Shown here piece after piece: positions 55,374-63,763 of a stretch of 64,000 bases of DNA. Source of the stretch: Aliiroseovarius crassostreae (GTDB lineage: Bacteria > Pseudomonadota > Alphaproteobacteria > Rhodobacterales > Rhodobacteraceae). The translations under genes and the position numbers were made by a program. The notes beneath the pieces were generated by a model, which was not told the DNA's origin, did no database searches, and was given only the letters and a program-made list of their open reading frames with translations. The stretch covers positions 30,399 to 94,398 of the forward strand of contig NZ_LKBA01000009.1 of assembly GCF_001307765.1 (NCBI RefSeq). The letters run 5' to 3'. Position 1 is the stretch's first letter. Each line of letters opens with the position of its first letter.

Positions 55374-55799
55374 TTACGTGGCCTTTGCGGACTGGCCATA
55401 AATAAGCCAGCCATAGAGCAAACCACCGATAACAGCCGGGATGACCCCGCTCAGTATAAACAAGGTCATGTTTTCGACGCTTCCAAAATAGCCCAATTGG
55501 GCATCGATTTTACTGCAAATCCAGGTGCAGTAGCTGCCAACGGAGGCCATCACGAGTGCAGCCCCCAAGATGGCCTTGCCACCATGGAACCGCTCTTCCA
55601 CCCAGAGATAGGTCAAGGCGCCAATCACCAGCCCCATCGCAATACCGCAGGTCAGGAGCCAGACCAATTTGCCAACGACATGACCTTCCGGAAACAAGTA
55701 TAATCCCCAAACCATGAAGTAGACTATTCCCGCCGTTGTGGTGAGGGTAACAGCGATTATGAAAAGATGGTGGGGCGTGTGATTGTTGTCACCCGCCAT
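55374..55799 (-). CDS. Small four-helix membrane protein, unknown
   Basis: A 141-residue protein with four predicted transmembrane segments (LFIIAVTLTTTAGIVYFMVWGLYLF; VWLLTCGIAMGLVIGALTYL; AILGAALVMASVGSYCTWIC; LFILSGVIPAVIGGLLYGWLI). I do not recognise a family. It overlaps the CDF transporter gene by 11 bases and precedes the ATC-hydrolase-like gene, so it belongs to the metal operon. The ATG at 55799 fits; longer frames run into the CDF gene. Confidence 0.65.
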   Translation of the reverse strand: MAGDNNHTPHHLFIIAVTLTTTAGIVYFMVWGLYLFPEGHVVGKLVWLLTCGIAMGLVIGALTYLWVEERFHGGKAILGAALVMASVGSYCTWICSKIDAQLGYFGSVENMTLFILSGVIPAVIGGLLYGWLIYGQSAKAT

Positions 55800-56724
55800 G
55801 GCGATGCCCCCCCCTGCGTTCAATTGCCGACAAATCAATTGTTTCGGCGTCGTTTTCATCGAGGCATTGCGTTTCAAGCTGAAGCGTCACGAAGAAGAAC
55901 CCATAAGTTTCGCGCAGTTTGGAATGCGCCTCTTCCAAGATCGCGTGTTGGGGAGCACCTTCCGCAATGCGCAAATGAGCGGAAAACACATACCGCCCGC
56001 TTGTTAAGACCCAGGCATGGGCGTGATGGATGTCCCTGACACCTTCAAGCTTTTCGAGGGCCAGGCTAACCTCTGGCAGGCTGACATCGGGTGGTGTGCC
56101 ATCCATCAACAGATGCGCCGCCTCCTTAAGGATTTTCCAACTGGCCCAGAGCAAGACAAACCCGAAACCCATGCCAAGAAGCGGGTCGATCAAAAGGAAG
56201 CCAGTGTATTGGATCACCAGTGCGGTTACGATGATCAATAGACTTCCGACGAAGGTCTGGATGATGTGCCAGAGTGCCCCTTTGGTGTTGAGATCATCCT
56301 TGCTCTGTTTCCACAGCAGGCCAAGCGATATGAACTCGGTAATAAGCCCCCCGGCGGCCGCGATCAGCATCGGGCCTGTCGGAAGATCAATCGGCTCGGA
56401 TAGGCGCATCGCGGCCATGGCGATGACGACAAGCGCCATGGCCAACAAGAACCCGCCATTGACGAGCGCGCCGATGATCTCGGCGCGATACCAGCCGAAG
56501 CTGCGGTTCTCATCTGCAGGCCGTCGCGCCAGATTTGCAGCGACGATGGCGACCAACACCCCCCCCACCGCTGAAAACGTGTGAAACGCATCAGAGATGA
56601 CGGCGATGGATCCGGTCCAGAGGCCGATCCCCAACTCGATGACGAAGTATATTCCCGTCAGCCAAGCTGAAATGGTCAATCCACGACCGCTGGCAGGCAT
56701 GTGCCCCTGATGTCCGTTTGCCAT
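55789..56724 (-). CDS. Cation diffusion facilitator transporter
   Basis: A 311-residue CDF protein with six predicted helices and the C-terminal cytoplasmic metal-binding domain. The HxxxD-type sites are visible in VISDAFHTFSAVGG and in LWHIIQTFVGS; the N-terminus and C-terminus (RRGGHRHGG) are His-rich. It exports divalent metal such as zinc or cobalt in exchange for protons. The ATG at 56724 has AAGGAGTGAAGAATT upstream. It is second in the operon, 23 bp after the P-type ATPase gene. Confidence 0.9.
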   Translation of the reverse strand: MANGHQGHMPASGRGLTISAWLTGIYFVIELGIGLWTGSIAVISDAFHTFSAVGGVLVAIVAANLARRPADENRSFGWYRAEIIGALVNGGFLLAMALVVIAMAAMRLSEPIDLPTGPMLIAAAGGLITEFISLGLLWKQSKDDLNTKGALWHIIQTFVGSLLIIVTALVIQYTGFLLIDPLLGMGFGFVLLWASWKILKEAAHLLMDGTPPDVSLPEVSLALEKLEGVRDIHHAHAWVLTSGRYVFSAHLRIAEGAPQHAILEEAHSKLRETYGFFFVTLQLETQCLDENDAETIDLSAIERRGGHRHGG

Positions 56725-56747
56725 AATTCTTCACTCCTTAACCGGGA

Positions 56748-59099
56748 TCAAAGGCGCACACGCCGCAGACGCAACGCATTCGAGATGACCGAGACGGATG
56801 ACAGGCTCATTGCCGCGGCGGCAATCATTGGTGACAACAAAAGACCAAAGACAGGGTAGAGAATTCCGGCGGCGACGGGAACACCGGCGGCGTTGTAGGC
56901 AAAGGCAAAAAACAGGTTCTGTTTGATGTTGCGCAACGTCGCCTTTGCCAATTTGCGTGCCCGGACAATCCCGACCAAGTCACCGCGCAGAAGCGTGATC
57001 CCTGCGCTTTCGACAGCCACATCCGCCCCGGTTCCCATGGCTATGCCAACATCTGCAGCAGCGAGGGCAGGGGCGTCGTTAACCCCGTCGCCTGCCATGG
57101 CAATATACGCTCCGTTACGGCGCAGCTCCTCGACCAAGGCTTTTTTGTCCTCGGGCAGAACGCCCGCGTGGACGTCGTCGATGCCCAATTTCCCGGCAAC
57201 GGCTTCTGCGGTCCGCTGGTTGTCGCCCGTGGCCATGATGACGCGCAGGCCGAGCGCGTGCAGCTCGCGGATGGCGCCTTGTGTCGTCTCCTTGATCGGA
57301 TCGGCCACGGCAACGATTCCAGAGAGCGCGCCATTTACCGATATATACATTGCTGTTTTCCCGTCGCTGCGCAGAGCGTCGGCAGTTTCATCCGCTGATG
57401 CCGTGTCCAGGCCCAATTGCTGCATCATGGCGGAATTGCCGAGCGAGACCGTGCGGCCATCGACAACGCCCTGAACGCCCTTGCCGGTGATGGCCATGAA
57501 TTGCTCAGACTGCGACAGGGTTATACCCCACTCCCGCGCACCCTCGACAATAGCTTCGGCCAGCGGGTGTTCTGATCCGCGCTCAAGCGCTGCGGCAAGC
57601 GCCAGGATCTCTGTCTCATCCTGGTCCCCGAACGCGATCACATCGGTGAGCTTCGGTTTCCCCAGGGTCAATGTGCCGGTTTTGTCCACGATCACGGTGT
57701 CAACACGCGCCATGCGTTCGAGTGCCTCTGCGTCTTTGATGAGAACACCAGCCTGGGCTCCTCGTCCTGCTGCAGTCGTGATCGAAATCGGTGTTGCCAG
57801 TCCAAGGGCACACGGGCAGGCGATGATCAGCACCGAAACGGAAGCGGCAATCGCAAAGACCAGTGCCGGGCTTGGACCAAATGCCAACCAGAACAGGAAT
57901 GCGGCAATCGCAATGATTACGACGGTGGGCACGAAAATCGAAGAAACCTTGTCGGCAAGACCTTGAATTGGAGCCCGAGAACGACGCGCACCGGCAACCA
58001 TGTCAACGATCTGGGACAGAACGGTGTCCGCACCGACCTGGGTTGCCCGGATCGCAATCGTGCCGTTCTTGTTGATGGTGCCGCCCGTGACACGATCGTT
58101 CTTAGTCTTTTCAATTGGGACCGGCTCACCGGTGAGCATGCTCTCGTCGACCGAGGTCCGGCCGTCTACAACCTCACCATCGACAGGGATACTGTCGCCT
58201 GGCCGGACGCGGAGCAGATCACCTTCGATGATGTTTTCAAGCGGAGCATCATATTCCGTTTCATCGGGCAGGATCCGTCGGGCAGTTTTTGGCGCCAGAT
58301 TGAGAAGGGCGCGAATGGCATCGCCCGTTTGTTCCCGCGCCCGCAACTCCAGCACCTGTCCTACAAAAACCAGTGCGACGATTACCACGGCGGCTTCGAA
58401 GTAGGTGCCCACCGCTTCGCCGGCACGGTATTGCTCGGGAAAGAGATCAGGAAGAAACGCTGCGAAGAGCGAGTAGATATAGGCAGCCCCCACCCCGAGC
58501 GAGATCAGCGTCCACATGTTGGGCGACATGTTCCTGATCGAATCCCAACCGCGCCGGAAGAAGGGCTGCGCGGCCCAGATTATGATTGGCGTTGCCAGGA
58601 GGAACTCCACATAGGTTGAAACCCGGAGCCCGATCCAGTCCCGCACCGGCAGGCCGATCAATTCGCCCATTGTCAGAATGACCAAGGGGATCGCAGCCGC
58701 AGCGCTGATCCACATGCGCCGGGAAAAATCGGTGAGTTCCTCGCTCGGTTCGTCTGAAGGCAACATTGGCTCCAGCGCCATGCCGCAGATCGGGCACGCA
58801 CCAGCTTCGTCGCGGATGATTTCGGGGTGCATCGGGCAGGTCCATTGCGTGCCCAATTGGGTTTTCTGGGCAGATTTTTGGGCGTTTCCCGTGGCATAGA
58901 ACCAGGGATCACCCGCGAACTTGGCCTGACAGCCATCCGAGCAGAAGAAGAAGTCCTGACCGTCATAGCTAACTGTTCTTACATCGCTCGACTGCGTGAC
59001 TTCCATTCCGCAAACGGGGTCAGTCGCGGTTTTAACGCCAGGAGGCTTGCTGCCGGACATATGATCATTTCCCGGGTGATGGTGTGTATGGTTGGGCAT
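56748..59099 (-). CDS. Copper-type heavy-metal P1B ATPase with YHS and HMBD domains
   Basis: A 783-residue metal pump. The N-terminal YHS domain (TDPVCGMEV ... [12 protein letters not shown]) and a [18 protein letters not shown] metal-binding domain come before eight predicted helices. The permeation motif CPC is at residues 428-430 (IACPCALG), the phosphorylated Asp is 472 (DKTGTLT), and TGEP and [10 protein letters not shown] motifs are present. The layout is that of CopA/SilP-like Cu(I) or Ag(I) exporters. The ATG at 59099 follows AGGAGACAACT. It is first in the operon and is preceded by a promoter with CueR geometry. Confidence 0.93.
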   Translation of the reverse strand: MPNHTHHHPGNDHMSGSKPPGVKTATDPVCGMEVTQSSDVRTVSYDGQDFFFCSDGCQAKFAGDPWFYATGNAQKSAQKTQLGTQWTCPMHPEIIRDEAGACPICGMALEPMLPSDEPSEELTDFSRRMWISAAAAIPLVILTMGELIGLPVRDWIGLRVSTYVEFLLATPIIIWAAQPFFRRGWDSIRNMSPNMWTLISLGVGAAYIYSLFAAFLPDLFPEQYRAGEAVGTYFEAAVVIVALVFVGQVLELRAREQTGDAIRALLNLAPKTARRILPDETEYDAPLENIIEGDLLRVRPGDSIPVDGEVVDGRTSVDESMLTGEPVPIEKTKNDRVTGGTINKNGTIAIRATQVGADTVLSQIVDMVAGARRSRAPIQGLADKVSSIFVPTVVIIAIAAFLFWLAFGPSPALVFAIAASVSVLIIACPCALGLATPISITTAAGRGAQAGVLIKDAEALERMARVDTVIVDKTGTLTLGKPKLTDVIAFGDQDETEILALAAALERGSEHPLAEAIVEGAREWGITLSQSEQFMAITGKGVQGVVDGRTVSLGNSAMMQQLGLDTASADETADALRSDGKTAMYISVNGALSGIVAVADPIKETTQGAIRELHALGLRVIMATGDNQRTAEAVAGKLGIDDVHAGVLPEDKKALVEELRRNGAYIAMAGDGVNDAPALAAADVGIAMGTGADVAVESAGITLLRGDLVGIVRARKLAKATLRNIKQNLFFAFAYNAAGVPVAAGILYPVFGLLLSPMIAAAAMSLSSVSVISNALRLRRVRL

Positions 59100-59122
59100 A
59101 GTTGTCTCCTGTCTATATAGAA

Positions 59123-59153
59123 AACCTAGGGCTTCCAGCCACGGGAAGGTCAA
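59123..59153 (-). promoter_or_regulatory. MerR/CueR-type promoter of the P-ATPase operon
   Basis: On the minus strand, -35 TTGACC and -10 TAGGTT are separated by 19 bp, the long spacer typical of MerR-family promoters. Between them is the dyad CTTCC-N7-GGAAG (59132-59148), like copper-responsive CueR sites. No merR/cueR gene is in the window. Confidence 0.65.
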
Positions 59154-59237
59154 GGCTCAGATCAAAAGAGAAATGTATCATTTTGTATCATGGGTAACCC
59201 CCCGTTTTGCGGTTGGTTTCAGGAGCCTAAATTTCCG

Positions 59238-59924
59238 CTAAGAACTGAGGGAGTGACCGTGTCTTCTGCGTCTGAGAGCGATAACCAATAGTGGTATTGC
59301 GGTAAGCAAACCGAGCCCGAGCGCCAGCCATTCAGCTAAACCGAAATCGCCGGACATCGCTTCACTGCCAAAATGGGCCAGCACAAAACTTGCTGGAATT
59401 ATCCCGGCGAGTGTTGCGAGCAAAAAGCGCCACAGCTGAATACCACTGAGCCCGGCAGCGTAGCTCATGGCATCGAAAGAAATGAACGGAAGCAGGCGGC
59501 TCGTGAAGATGATAATTGTCAGGGCATTCTGAGAACCTAAAAGTCCATGATCAAGCTTGCTACCAAAGAGCGTCGACAATGAATCCCTTCCGAGGTAGCG
59601 CGCGATCAGAAAGGCGATCATCGCACCCAGCTCTGAACCTATCGCGACATAAATGGCTCCGGCGTAATGACCGTAGGCGGCACCGGCGGCCAATGCTATG
59701 GGCGCACTTGGAATCGGGCTTGCGACCACTGCCACGGTCATCAGAAGAACTATGATAACCGGGCCCTTATAGCCTGCGTTTGAGACGAGTTGATCAATGG
59801 CTTCGCGATCAAACCGACTGATCTGTTCTGGCGCCCATGTTAGGAAAAGGGCTCCAAACGCAACAAGGGCCAGTAAAGGCAGGATGGGTCGAATTCGCTT
59901 GATCAACGCGCGGTCCGGATACAT
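59238..59924 (-). CDS. TVP38/TMEM64 family membrane protein
   Basis: A 228-residue inner-membrane protein of the TVP38/TMEM64 (DedA-related SNARE-assoc) family. Several helices are seen, plus the central GSELGAMIAFLIARYLGRDSL and FTSRLLPFISFDAMSYAAGLSGIQLWRFLLATLAGIIPASFVLAHFG motifs. The function is not defined; relatives are tied to lipid scrambling and to selenite or metal uptake. It is transcribed toward the P-ATPase gene and lies 139 bp upstream of it. Confidence 0.88.
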   Translation of the reverse strand: MYPDRALIKRIRPILPLLALVAFGALFLTWAPEQISRFDREAIDQLVSNAGYKGPVIIVLLMTVAVVASPIPSAPIALAAGAAYGHYAGAIYVAIGSELGAMIAFLIARYLGRDSLSTLFGSKLDHGLLGSQNALTIIIFTSRLLPFISFDAMSYAAGLSGIQLWRFLLATLAGIIPASFVLAHFGSEAMSGDFGLAEWLALGLGLLTAIPLLVIALRRRRHGHSLSS

Positions 59925-59940
59925 GATTTACTTTCGCAGT

Positions 59941-60058
59941 TTAAAGTGTTTCGCCTTATTATTGTGACACAATAATGAGGCGAGACGCTCGAAACCTACT
60001 GATGTTGCGGGCGTTTTGAGATTAACTTGTGTCTCAAGTTAATCTCAAAACGCTTTAA
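59941..60058. repeat. Palindromic hairpin repeat, full copy (MITE-like, 118 bp)
   Basis: The ends are near-inverted: TTAAAGTGTTT at the left and AAAACGCTTTAA at the right. The first hairpin pairs TCGCCTTATTATTGTG (59951-59966) with CACAATAATGAGGCGA (59968-59983). The second is a perfect 19-bp stem, GCGTTTTGAGATTAACTTG (60011-60029) with its reverse complement (60035-60053). Parts recur at 43045-43087 and 54573-54656. No open frame is present. Confidence 0.7.
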
Positions 60059-60186
60059 TATTTTGTCGCCTCGCGTTTCAATACGGAGGAGAGCGGCTCT
60101 CCTGCGCGCTGAGCGGGATTGGCAACCGCCTTCACGAGGATCTGTAGGTGATCAACACTCATTGCCACAGGTCTTCAACTAATCAG

Positions 60187-60573
60187 CTATGCCTGATCGA
60201 CCGCTTCAATCAGCATTTCGCGCACCGTTTCCGCCACTGCTTGAAGATTACGGTTTTGGACTGCAGCCATAGATGCAACGGGATCAACTGCGCTGATTTC
60301 GGTTCCACCTTCAAGGCTTCGCAGGACCACGTTGCAAGGAAGCATGGCTCCGATCCGCGCCTCACTGTCCAGGGCCTGATACGCCATGTTCGGATTGCAT
60401 GCGCCGAGAATACGATAGCCATCCATATCCATGTCGATTTTCGCTTTCATGGTTTCCTGCACGTCGATCTCAGTCAGGATACCAAAGCCTTTCTCCTGCA
60501 ACGATTTACGGATGCGCATATCCGCGTCGTCAATGTGAACGCCGGCCAACAGGCGATCGTAAGTGTAGCTCAT
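60187..60573 (-). CDS. DUF302 domain protein
   Basis: A 128-residue protein that is almost entirely a DUF302 domain (GFGILTEIDVQETMKAKIDMDMDGYRILGACNPNMAYQAL; LLPCNVVLR). DUF302 proteins often lie near copper and heavy-metal genes, but their biochemical role is unknown. No signal peptide is seen. A terminator stands between it and the EF-hand gene upstream, leaving only about ten bases before the start, so expression probably depends on read-through. Confidence 0.85.
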   Translation of the reverse strand: MSYTYDRLLAGVHIDDADMRIRKSLQEKGFGILTEIDVQETMKAKIDMDMDGYRILGACNPNMAYQALDSEARIGAMLPCNVVLRSLEGGTEISAVDPVASMAAVQNRNLQAVAETVREMLIEAVDQA

Positions 60574-60582
60574 TTCGTTACT

Positions 60583-60628
60583 CCAAATAGAAAACTGCCC
60601 CGATCGAGTGTTCTCGATCGGGGCAGTT
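60583..60628 (-). terminator. Strong terminator between the EF-hand and DUF302 genes
   Basis: A perfect 16-bp stem (60593-60608 with 60613-60628, containing CCCCGATCGAG) closes a four-base loop; on the minus strand it is followed by TTTTCTATTT. This is a classic intrinsic terminator oriented for the EF-hand gene. Confidence 0.85.
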
Positions 60629-60641
60629 GTGTGAGCGCGGA

Positions 60642-61172
60642 TCAGTTTCCGTCATTGCTCATGTTGGTGTCACCCATCATAGTGCCAGGCTTCATTCCAT
60701 CATGCATCATGTTTCCAGGCTTCATCCTGTCGGCTGGAGCTGTCATTTCCTCTGCGGTCACCTTGCCATTGCCGTCGGCATCAAGGTGCTGAAAGCGGTC
60801 GACCATGGAGTTACGGATCATGGAACTGTGCAGCATTTCGAATTCTTCGATCGACAGCGTACCATCTTTGTCAGCATCAAAGCTCGAATGCATCGCCTGA
60901 AGTTGCTCGCGCATCTTTTCAGGTGAGGCCGTGCCATCACCCATCATCATGCCCATCACGTTCTGGTCCATCATGCCCATACCGCTGCCGCCCATCATTC
61001 CGGCATGCATCTGCATCATCTTCATCATGTCATGCCCGCCACCATTCATGGCCATGCCTGTCCCTGCCTTCGGCGCGTTGTCGCCATGGCCATGATTTGT
61101 ATCGGCAAGCGCAATACCGACCGAGGCAGTCGAAAGAACGACGGTGGCGGCAAGAAGGGAGATTTTTTTCAT
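60642..61172 (-). CDS. Secreted Met/His-rich EF-hand protein
   Basis: A 176-residue protein with signal peptide MKKISLLAATVVLSTASVGIALA. The N-terminal half of the mature protein is rich in Met, His and Gly (HGHGDN; GGGHDMMKMMQMHAGMMGG; GMGMMDQNVMGMMMGDG), like periplasmic Cu-binding proteins. Two EF-hand loops follow: DADKDGTLSIEE and DADGNGKVTAEE. A second Met-rich tail ends the protein. It would bind copper and calcium in the periplasm. The ATG at 61172 is chosen for the signal peptide. It is divergent from the OmpR-type two-component genes. Confidence 0.85.
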   Translation of the reverse strand: MKKISLLAATVVLSTASVGIALADTNHGHGDNAPKAGTGMAMNGGGHDMMKMMQMHAGMMGGSGMGMMDQNVMGMMMGDGTASPEKMREQLQAMHSSFDADKDGTLSIEEFEMLHSSMIRNSMVDRFQHLDADGNGKVTAEEMTAPADRMKPGNMMHDGMKPGTMMGDTNMSNDGN

Positions 61173-61343
61173 TGTTTCCTCACGGGGTTGGTTTCGGTCA
61201 CTATTACTTCGGTATGAAAATCCGATTTTGAATGATCTACACGGAGTGTTTTGTAATGGTCTGTCGCAAGACCCGTGAGCTGATACAATTGGTGACAAAA
61301 ATGGCCCTGACCTATCGAAACGGCACTGATTAAAAGGAAAAAC
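61173..61343. promoter_or_regulatory. Divergent promoter region between EF-hand gene and two-component system
   Basis: An AT-rich 171-bp gap without coding potential. It should hold promoters for both directions and the binding site of the OmpR-type regulator; no clear repeat stands out. Confidence 0.35.
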
Positions 61344-62066
61344 ATGTCCGAGGTACCGCATATCCTGGTGGTCGATGACCACAAAGAAATACGAGAAAGC
61401 GTATCGCGCTTTCTGGAAAAGAACGGCCTGCGGGCGACAGCCGCCAAAGACGCACATGACATGGACGCCAAACTGGCCCTGGGGCACTATGATCTCATTG
61501 TGCTGGACGTCATGATGCCAGGAGAAAGCGGGCTTTCTGTCTGCCAACGGCTTTCTGCGGATCGTAAGCTGCCAATTATCTTGTTGACGGCGCTTGGTGA
61601 AGAAACCGACCGGATCGTAGGGCTCGAGATAGGCGCTGATGATTATGTGAGCAAACCGTTCAATCCCCGCGAATTGCTCGCCCGTATAAAAGCTGTGCTG
61701 CGCCGGTCCGAACGATCGGAAATCCATGCAGGTAAATTCGCGGGTAAAAAGATCCGCTTCGCACATCTGATACTTGATACCGACAGGCACATCTTGATCG
61801 ACGAGGCTGGTGAAGAAACGCCTCTGACCACTGCGGATTTCAAACTGCTGACGGTTCTTCTCGAAAGGGCCCGCTTGGTTATGAGCCGCGACCAGTTGCT
61901 GGATCTGACCGCAGGCCGTTCAGCCGGGCCGCTGGATCGAACAATCGACAACCAGATCAGTAGGCTGCGTCGGAAAATTGAACGGGATGTGCTGCGCCCG
62001 AAGATCATTACAACCGTGCGAAACGGCGGGTATTGTCTGGCAGCAGATGCCGAGGTGCTCAAATGA
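61344..62066 (+). CDS. OmpR/PhoB family response regulator
   Basis: A 240-residue regulator: receiver domain with Asp11/Asp12 and phospho-acceptor Asp55 (LIVLDVMMPGESG), Lys in VSKPFNPRELL, and a C-terminal winged-helix domain (ETPLTTADFKLLTVLLERARLVMSRDQLLDL; VDNQISRLRRKIE-type end). It overlaps the kinase gene by four bases. It likely controls the divergent metal-related genes. Confidence 0.92.
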   Translation: MSEVPHILVVDDHKEIRESVSRFLEKNGLRATAAKDAHDMDAKLALGHYDLIVLDVMMPGESGLSVCQRLSADRKLPIILLTALGEETDRIVGLEIGADDYVSKPFNPRELLARIKAVLRRSERSEIHAGKFAGKKIRFAHLILDTDRHILIDEAGEETPLTTADFKLLTVLLERARLVMSRDQLLDLTAGRSAGPLDRTIDNQISRLRRKIERDVLRPKIITTVRNGGYCLAADAEVLK

Positions 62067-63463
62067 TGCGGTGGCGGGCCAACACATTGCGCGTTCAATT
62101 GGTCCTGTTGGTTGTTGCGGCCTTGGCTGCTGCACAGATTATCAGCCTGTGGCTCTTTGTTGATGAAAGAAGCCTCGCGATCCGGGCCGCATTCGGGTTT
62201 GAAGCCGCTGGCCGAGCAGCGAACGTCGCGCGGCTGATCGAAGAAGCCCCGCCAAACCTGCACGCCTCGATCCTGCGCGCGGCCAATTCCCCCCTGGTGC
62301 GTTTCGATATGTCGGACACGCCAAGCGTAAATGATACCGATCATACGGAAAGTGGCCTGGTGGAGGATCGCATCCGCGCCCTTTTAAATGACACCTACAG
62401 CCGCGACATCCGTGTTGAACTTCACGAAATTGAGGGGCAGATCCTACCTTTGCCACATTTGGCGCCAGAAATGGCAGAAATGCATGTTGCCATGATGAAT
62501 GGCGAACTCTCAGCGGTCGAAATGAACCTGTCAATCTCGATCACAGGTGGCCAATGGCTGAATGTTGGTACGAGATTCGAACGCCCTCCGCTTCAATGGC
62601 CATTGTTTTCGACACTTACGTTTGCCCTGACAGCTGCGGTCCTGCTAATCGTCACCTTCTGGTTTCTTCTCTCGCGTCTGACCGGGCCACTGCAAAGGTT
62701 AGTAAAAGCGGTGGACGATCTTGGTCGAGGCGAAGACGTAGCAGATCTGCCGATGTCCGGGCCGAAGGAGGTGCGCGACCTTACAGCGGCGTTCAACCGA
62801 ATGCAGGATCGCCTGACGCGTTTCGTGGCCGACCGGACCCGGCTGCTGGCAGCTCTGGGACATGATCTGCGTTCGCCGCTGACAGCACTGCGTGTGCGAG
62901 CTGAATTGGTGGATGAACCGGAAACGCGCGACAGCTTGGTGACGTCGATTGAAGAGATGCAGACAATGGTCGAGGCCACACTTACTTTCGCTCGTGGATT
63001 GGGCGGATCGGAAGCCGCCTATGAGGTCGATGTCAACGAATTTCTTTCTTCACTGCGAATTGATATGGTTGAGGAATTTGATCTGACTACAGGCCAGGCG
63101 ATACAGGCGCGCATTCGTCCCAGCGCATTCCGCCGCGCCTTGCGAAACGTCATTGAAAATGCAGTTCGTTATGGACGCAAAGCCCGCGTAAGCTATTCGG
63201 TTCGCAACAGCGACCTGCTGATTTTCGTTGACGATGAAGGCTCAGGCATTCCCGCGGCCGAACTGGAGCGTGTGTTTGACCCCTTTTATCGGCTTGAGGA
63301 ATCCAGGTCTCTTGAAACAGGAGGTCATGGCCTTGGGCTTGCAATCGCGCGCACCATTGTTCGGGCGCATGGCGGCGATATTTCACTGGCAAACCGGGAA
63401 GAAGGCGGGGTGCGCGCGACAGTTACCATCCCGCTGGCCGGTGCTGACGATCAAGAAGAATGA
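62063..63463 (+). CDS. Sensor histidine kinase
   Basis: A 466-residue kinase of the EnvZ/RstB-like group. TM1 is at about 9-32 (VQLVLLVVAALAAAQIISLWLFV), a periplasmic domain follows, and TM2 is at about 178-202, then a HAMP domain. The HisKA box has His267 (LAALGHDLRSPLTALRVRAE); the N box is NVIENAVRYG and the G boxes are VDDEGSGIP and GGHGLGLAIARTIV. The ATG at 62063 overlaps the regulator stop. It is the last complete gene before the right IS6 remnant. Confidence 0.92.
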   Translation: MMRWRANTLRVQLVLLVVAALAAAQIISLWLFVDERSLAIRAAFGFEAAGRAANVARLIEEAPPNLHASILRAANSPLVRFDMSDTPSVNDTDHTESGLVEDRIRALLNDTYSRDIRVELHEIEGQILPLPHLAPEMAEMHVAMMNGELSAVEMNLSISITGGQWLNVGTRFERPPLQWPLFSTLTFALTAAVLLIVTFWFLLSRLTGPLQRLVKAVDDLGRGEDVADLPMSGPKEVRDLTAAFNRMQDRLTRFVADRTRLLAALGHDLRSPLTALRVRAELVDEPETRDSLVTSIEEMQTMVEATLTFARGLGGSEAAYEVDVNEFLSSLRIDMVEEFDLTTGQAIQARIRPSAFRRALRNVIENAVRYGRKARVSYSVRNSDLLIFVDDEGSGIPAAELERVFDPFYRLEESRSLETGGHGLGLAIARTIVRAHGGDISLANREEGGVRATVTIPLAGADDQEE

Positions 63464-63516
63464 AGAGATGCGACTTTTGGCCGGAGTACCTGCATTGGCA
63501 CCGACATTCGTGGCAT

Positions 63517-63763
63517 GGCTCTTTTGCAAACTTTTCGGCAGGCCACAATCGCCCTTCTGAGAGGCACAATTATGCTGCGCGCTGCTGTTCAAGCCACGCC
63601 ATTGTCTCTGGCATGACACATGGCCCAACACCAAAGGCACGTTCGATCATGCGCTTTTCGCTGATGGGGGCGCGGGTCAGATTGAACATGCGGCCTTTTC
63701 TGTGTTGATCTTACTGGGTTTTTTCCAGTCCTTGCAGCCCTTTATGGCCTTGCCCAGAAAGCG
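63517..63763 (-). mobile_element. IS6-family remnant, right copy of the 247-bp direct repeat
   Basis: Near-identical to 42796-43042, same orientation and length, starting with GGCTCTTTTGCAAAC, an IS6-like terminal repeat. The transposase fragment on the minus strand continues a little further than in the left copy (DAKAAKRFLGKA, the usual IS6 AAKRFL motif) before IS3 sequence begins. Together the copies bound a 20.7-kb segment. Confidence 0.7.
63570..63689 (-). CDS. Small ORF within the right IS6 remnant, 39 residues, unknown
   Basis: The counterpart of 42849-42968, with the frame preserved. It reads MFNLTRAPISEKRMIERAFG and ends MAWLEQQRAA. The function is not recognised. Confidence 0.3.
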   Translation of the reverse strand: MFNLTRAPISEKRMIERAFGVGPCVMPETMAWLEQQRAA

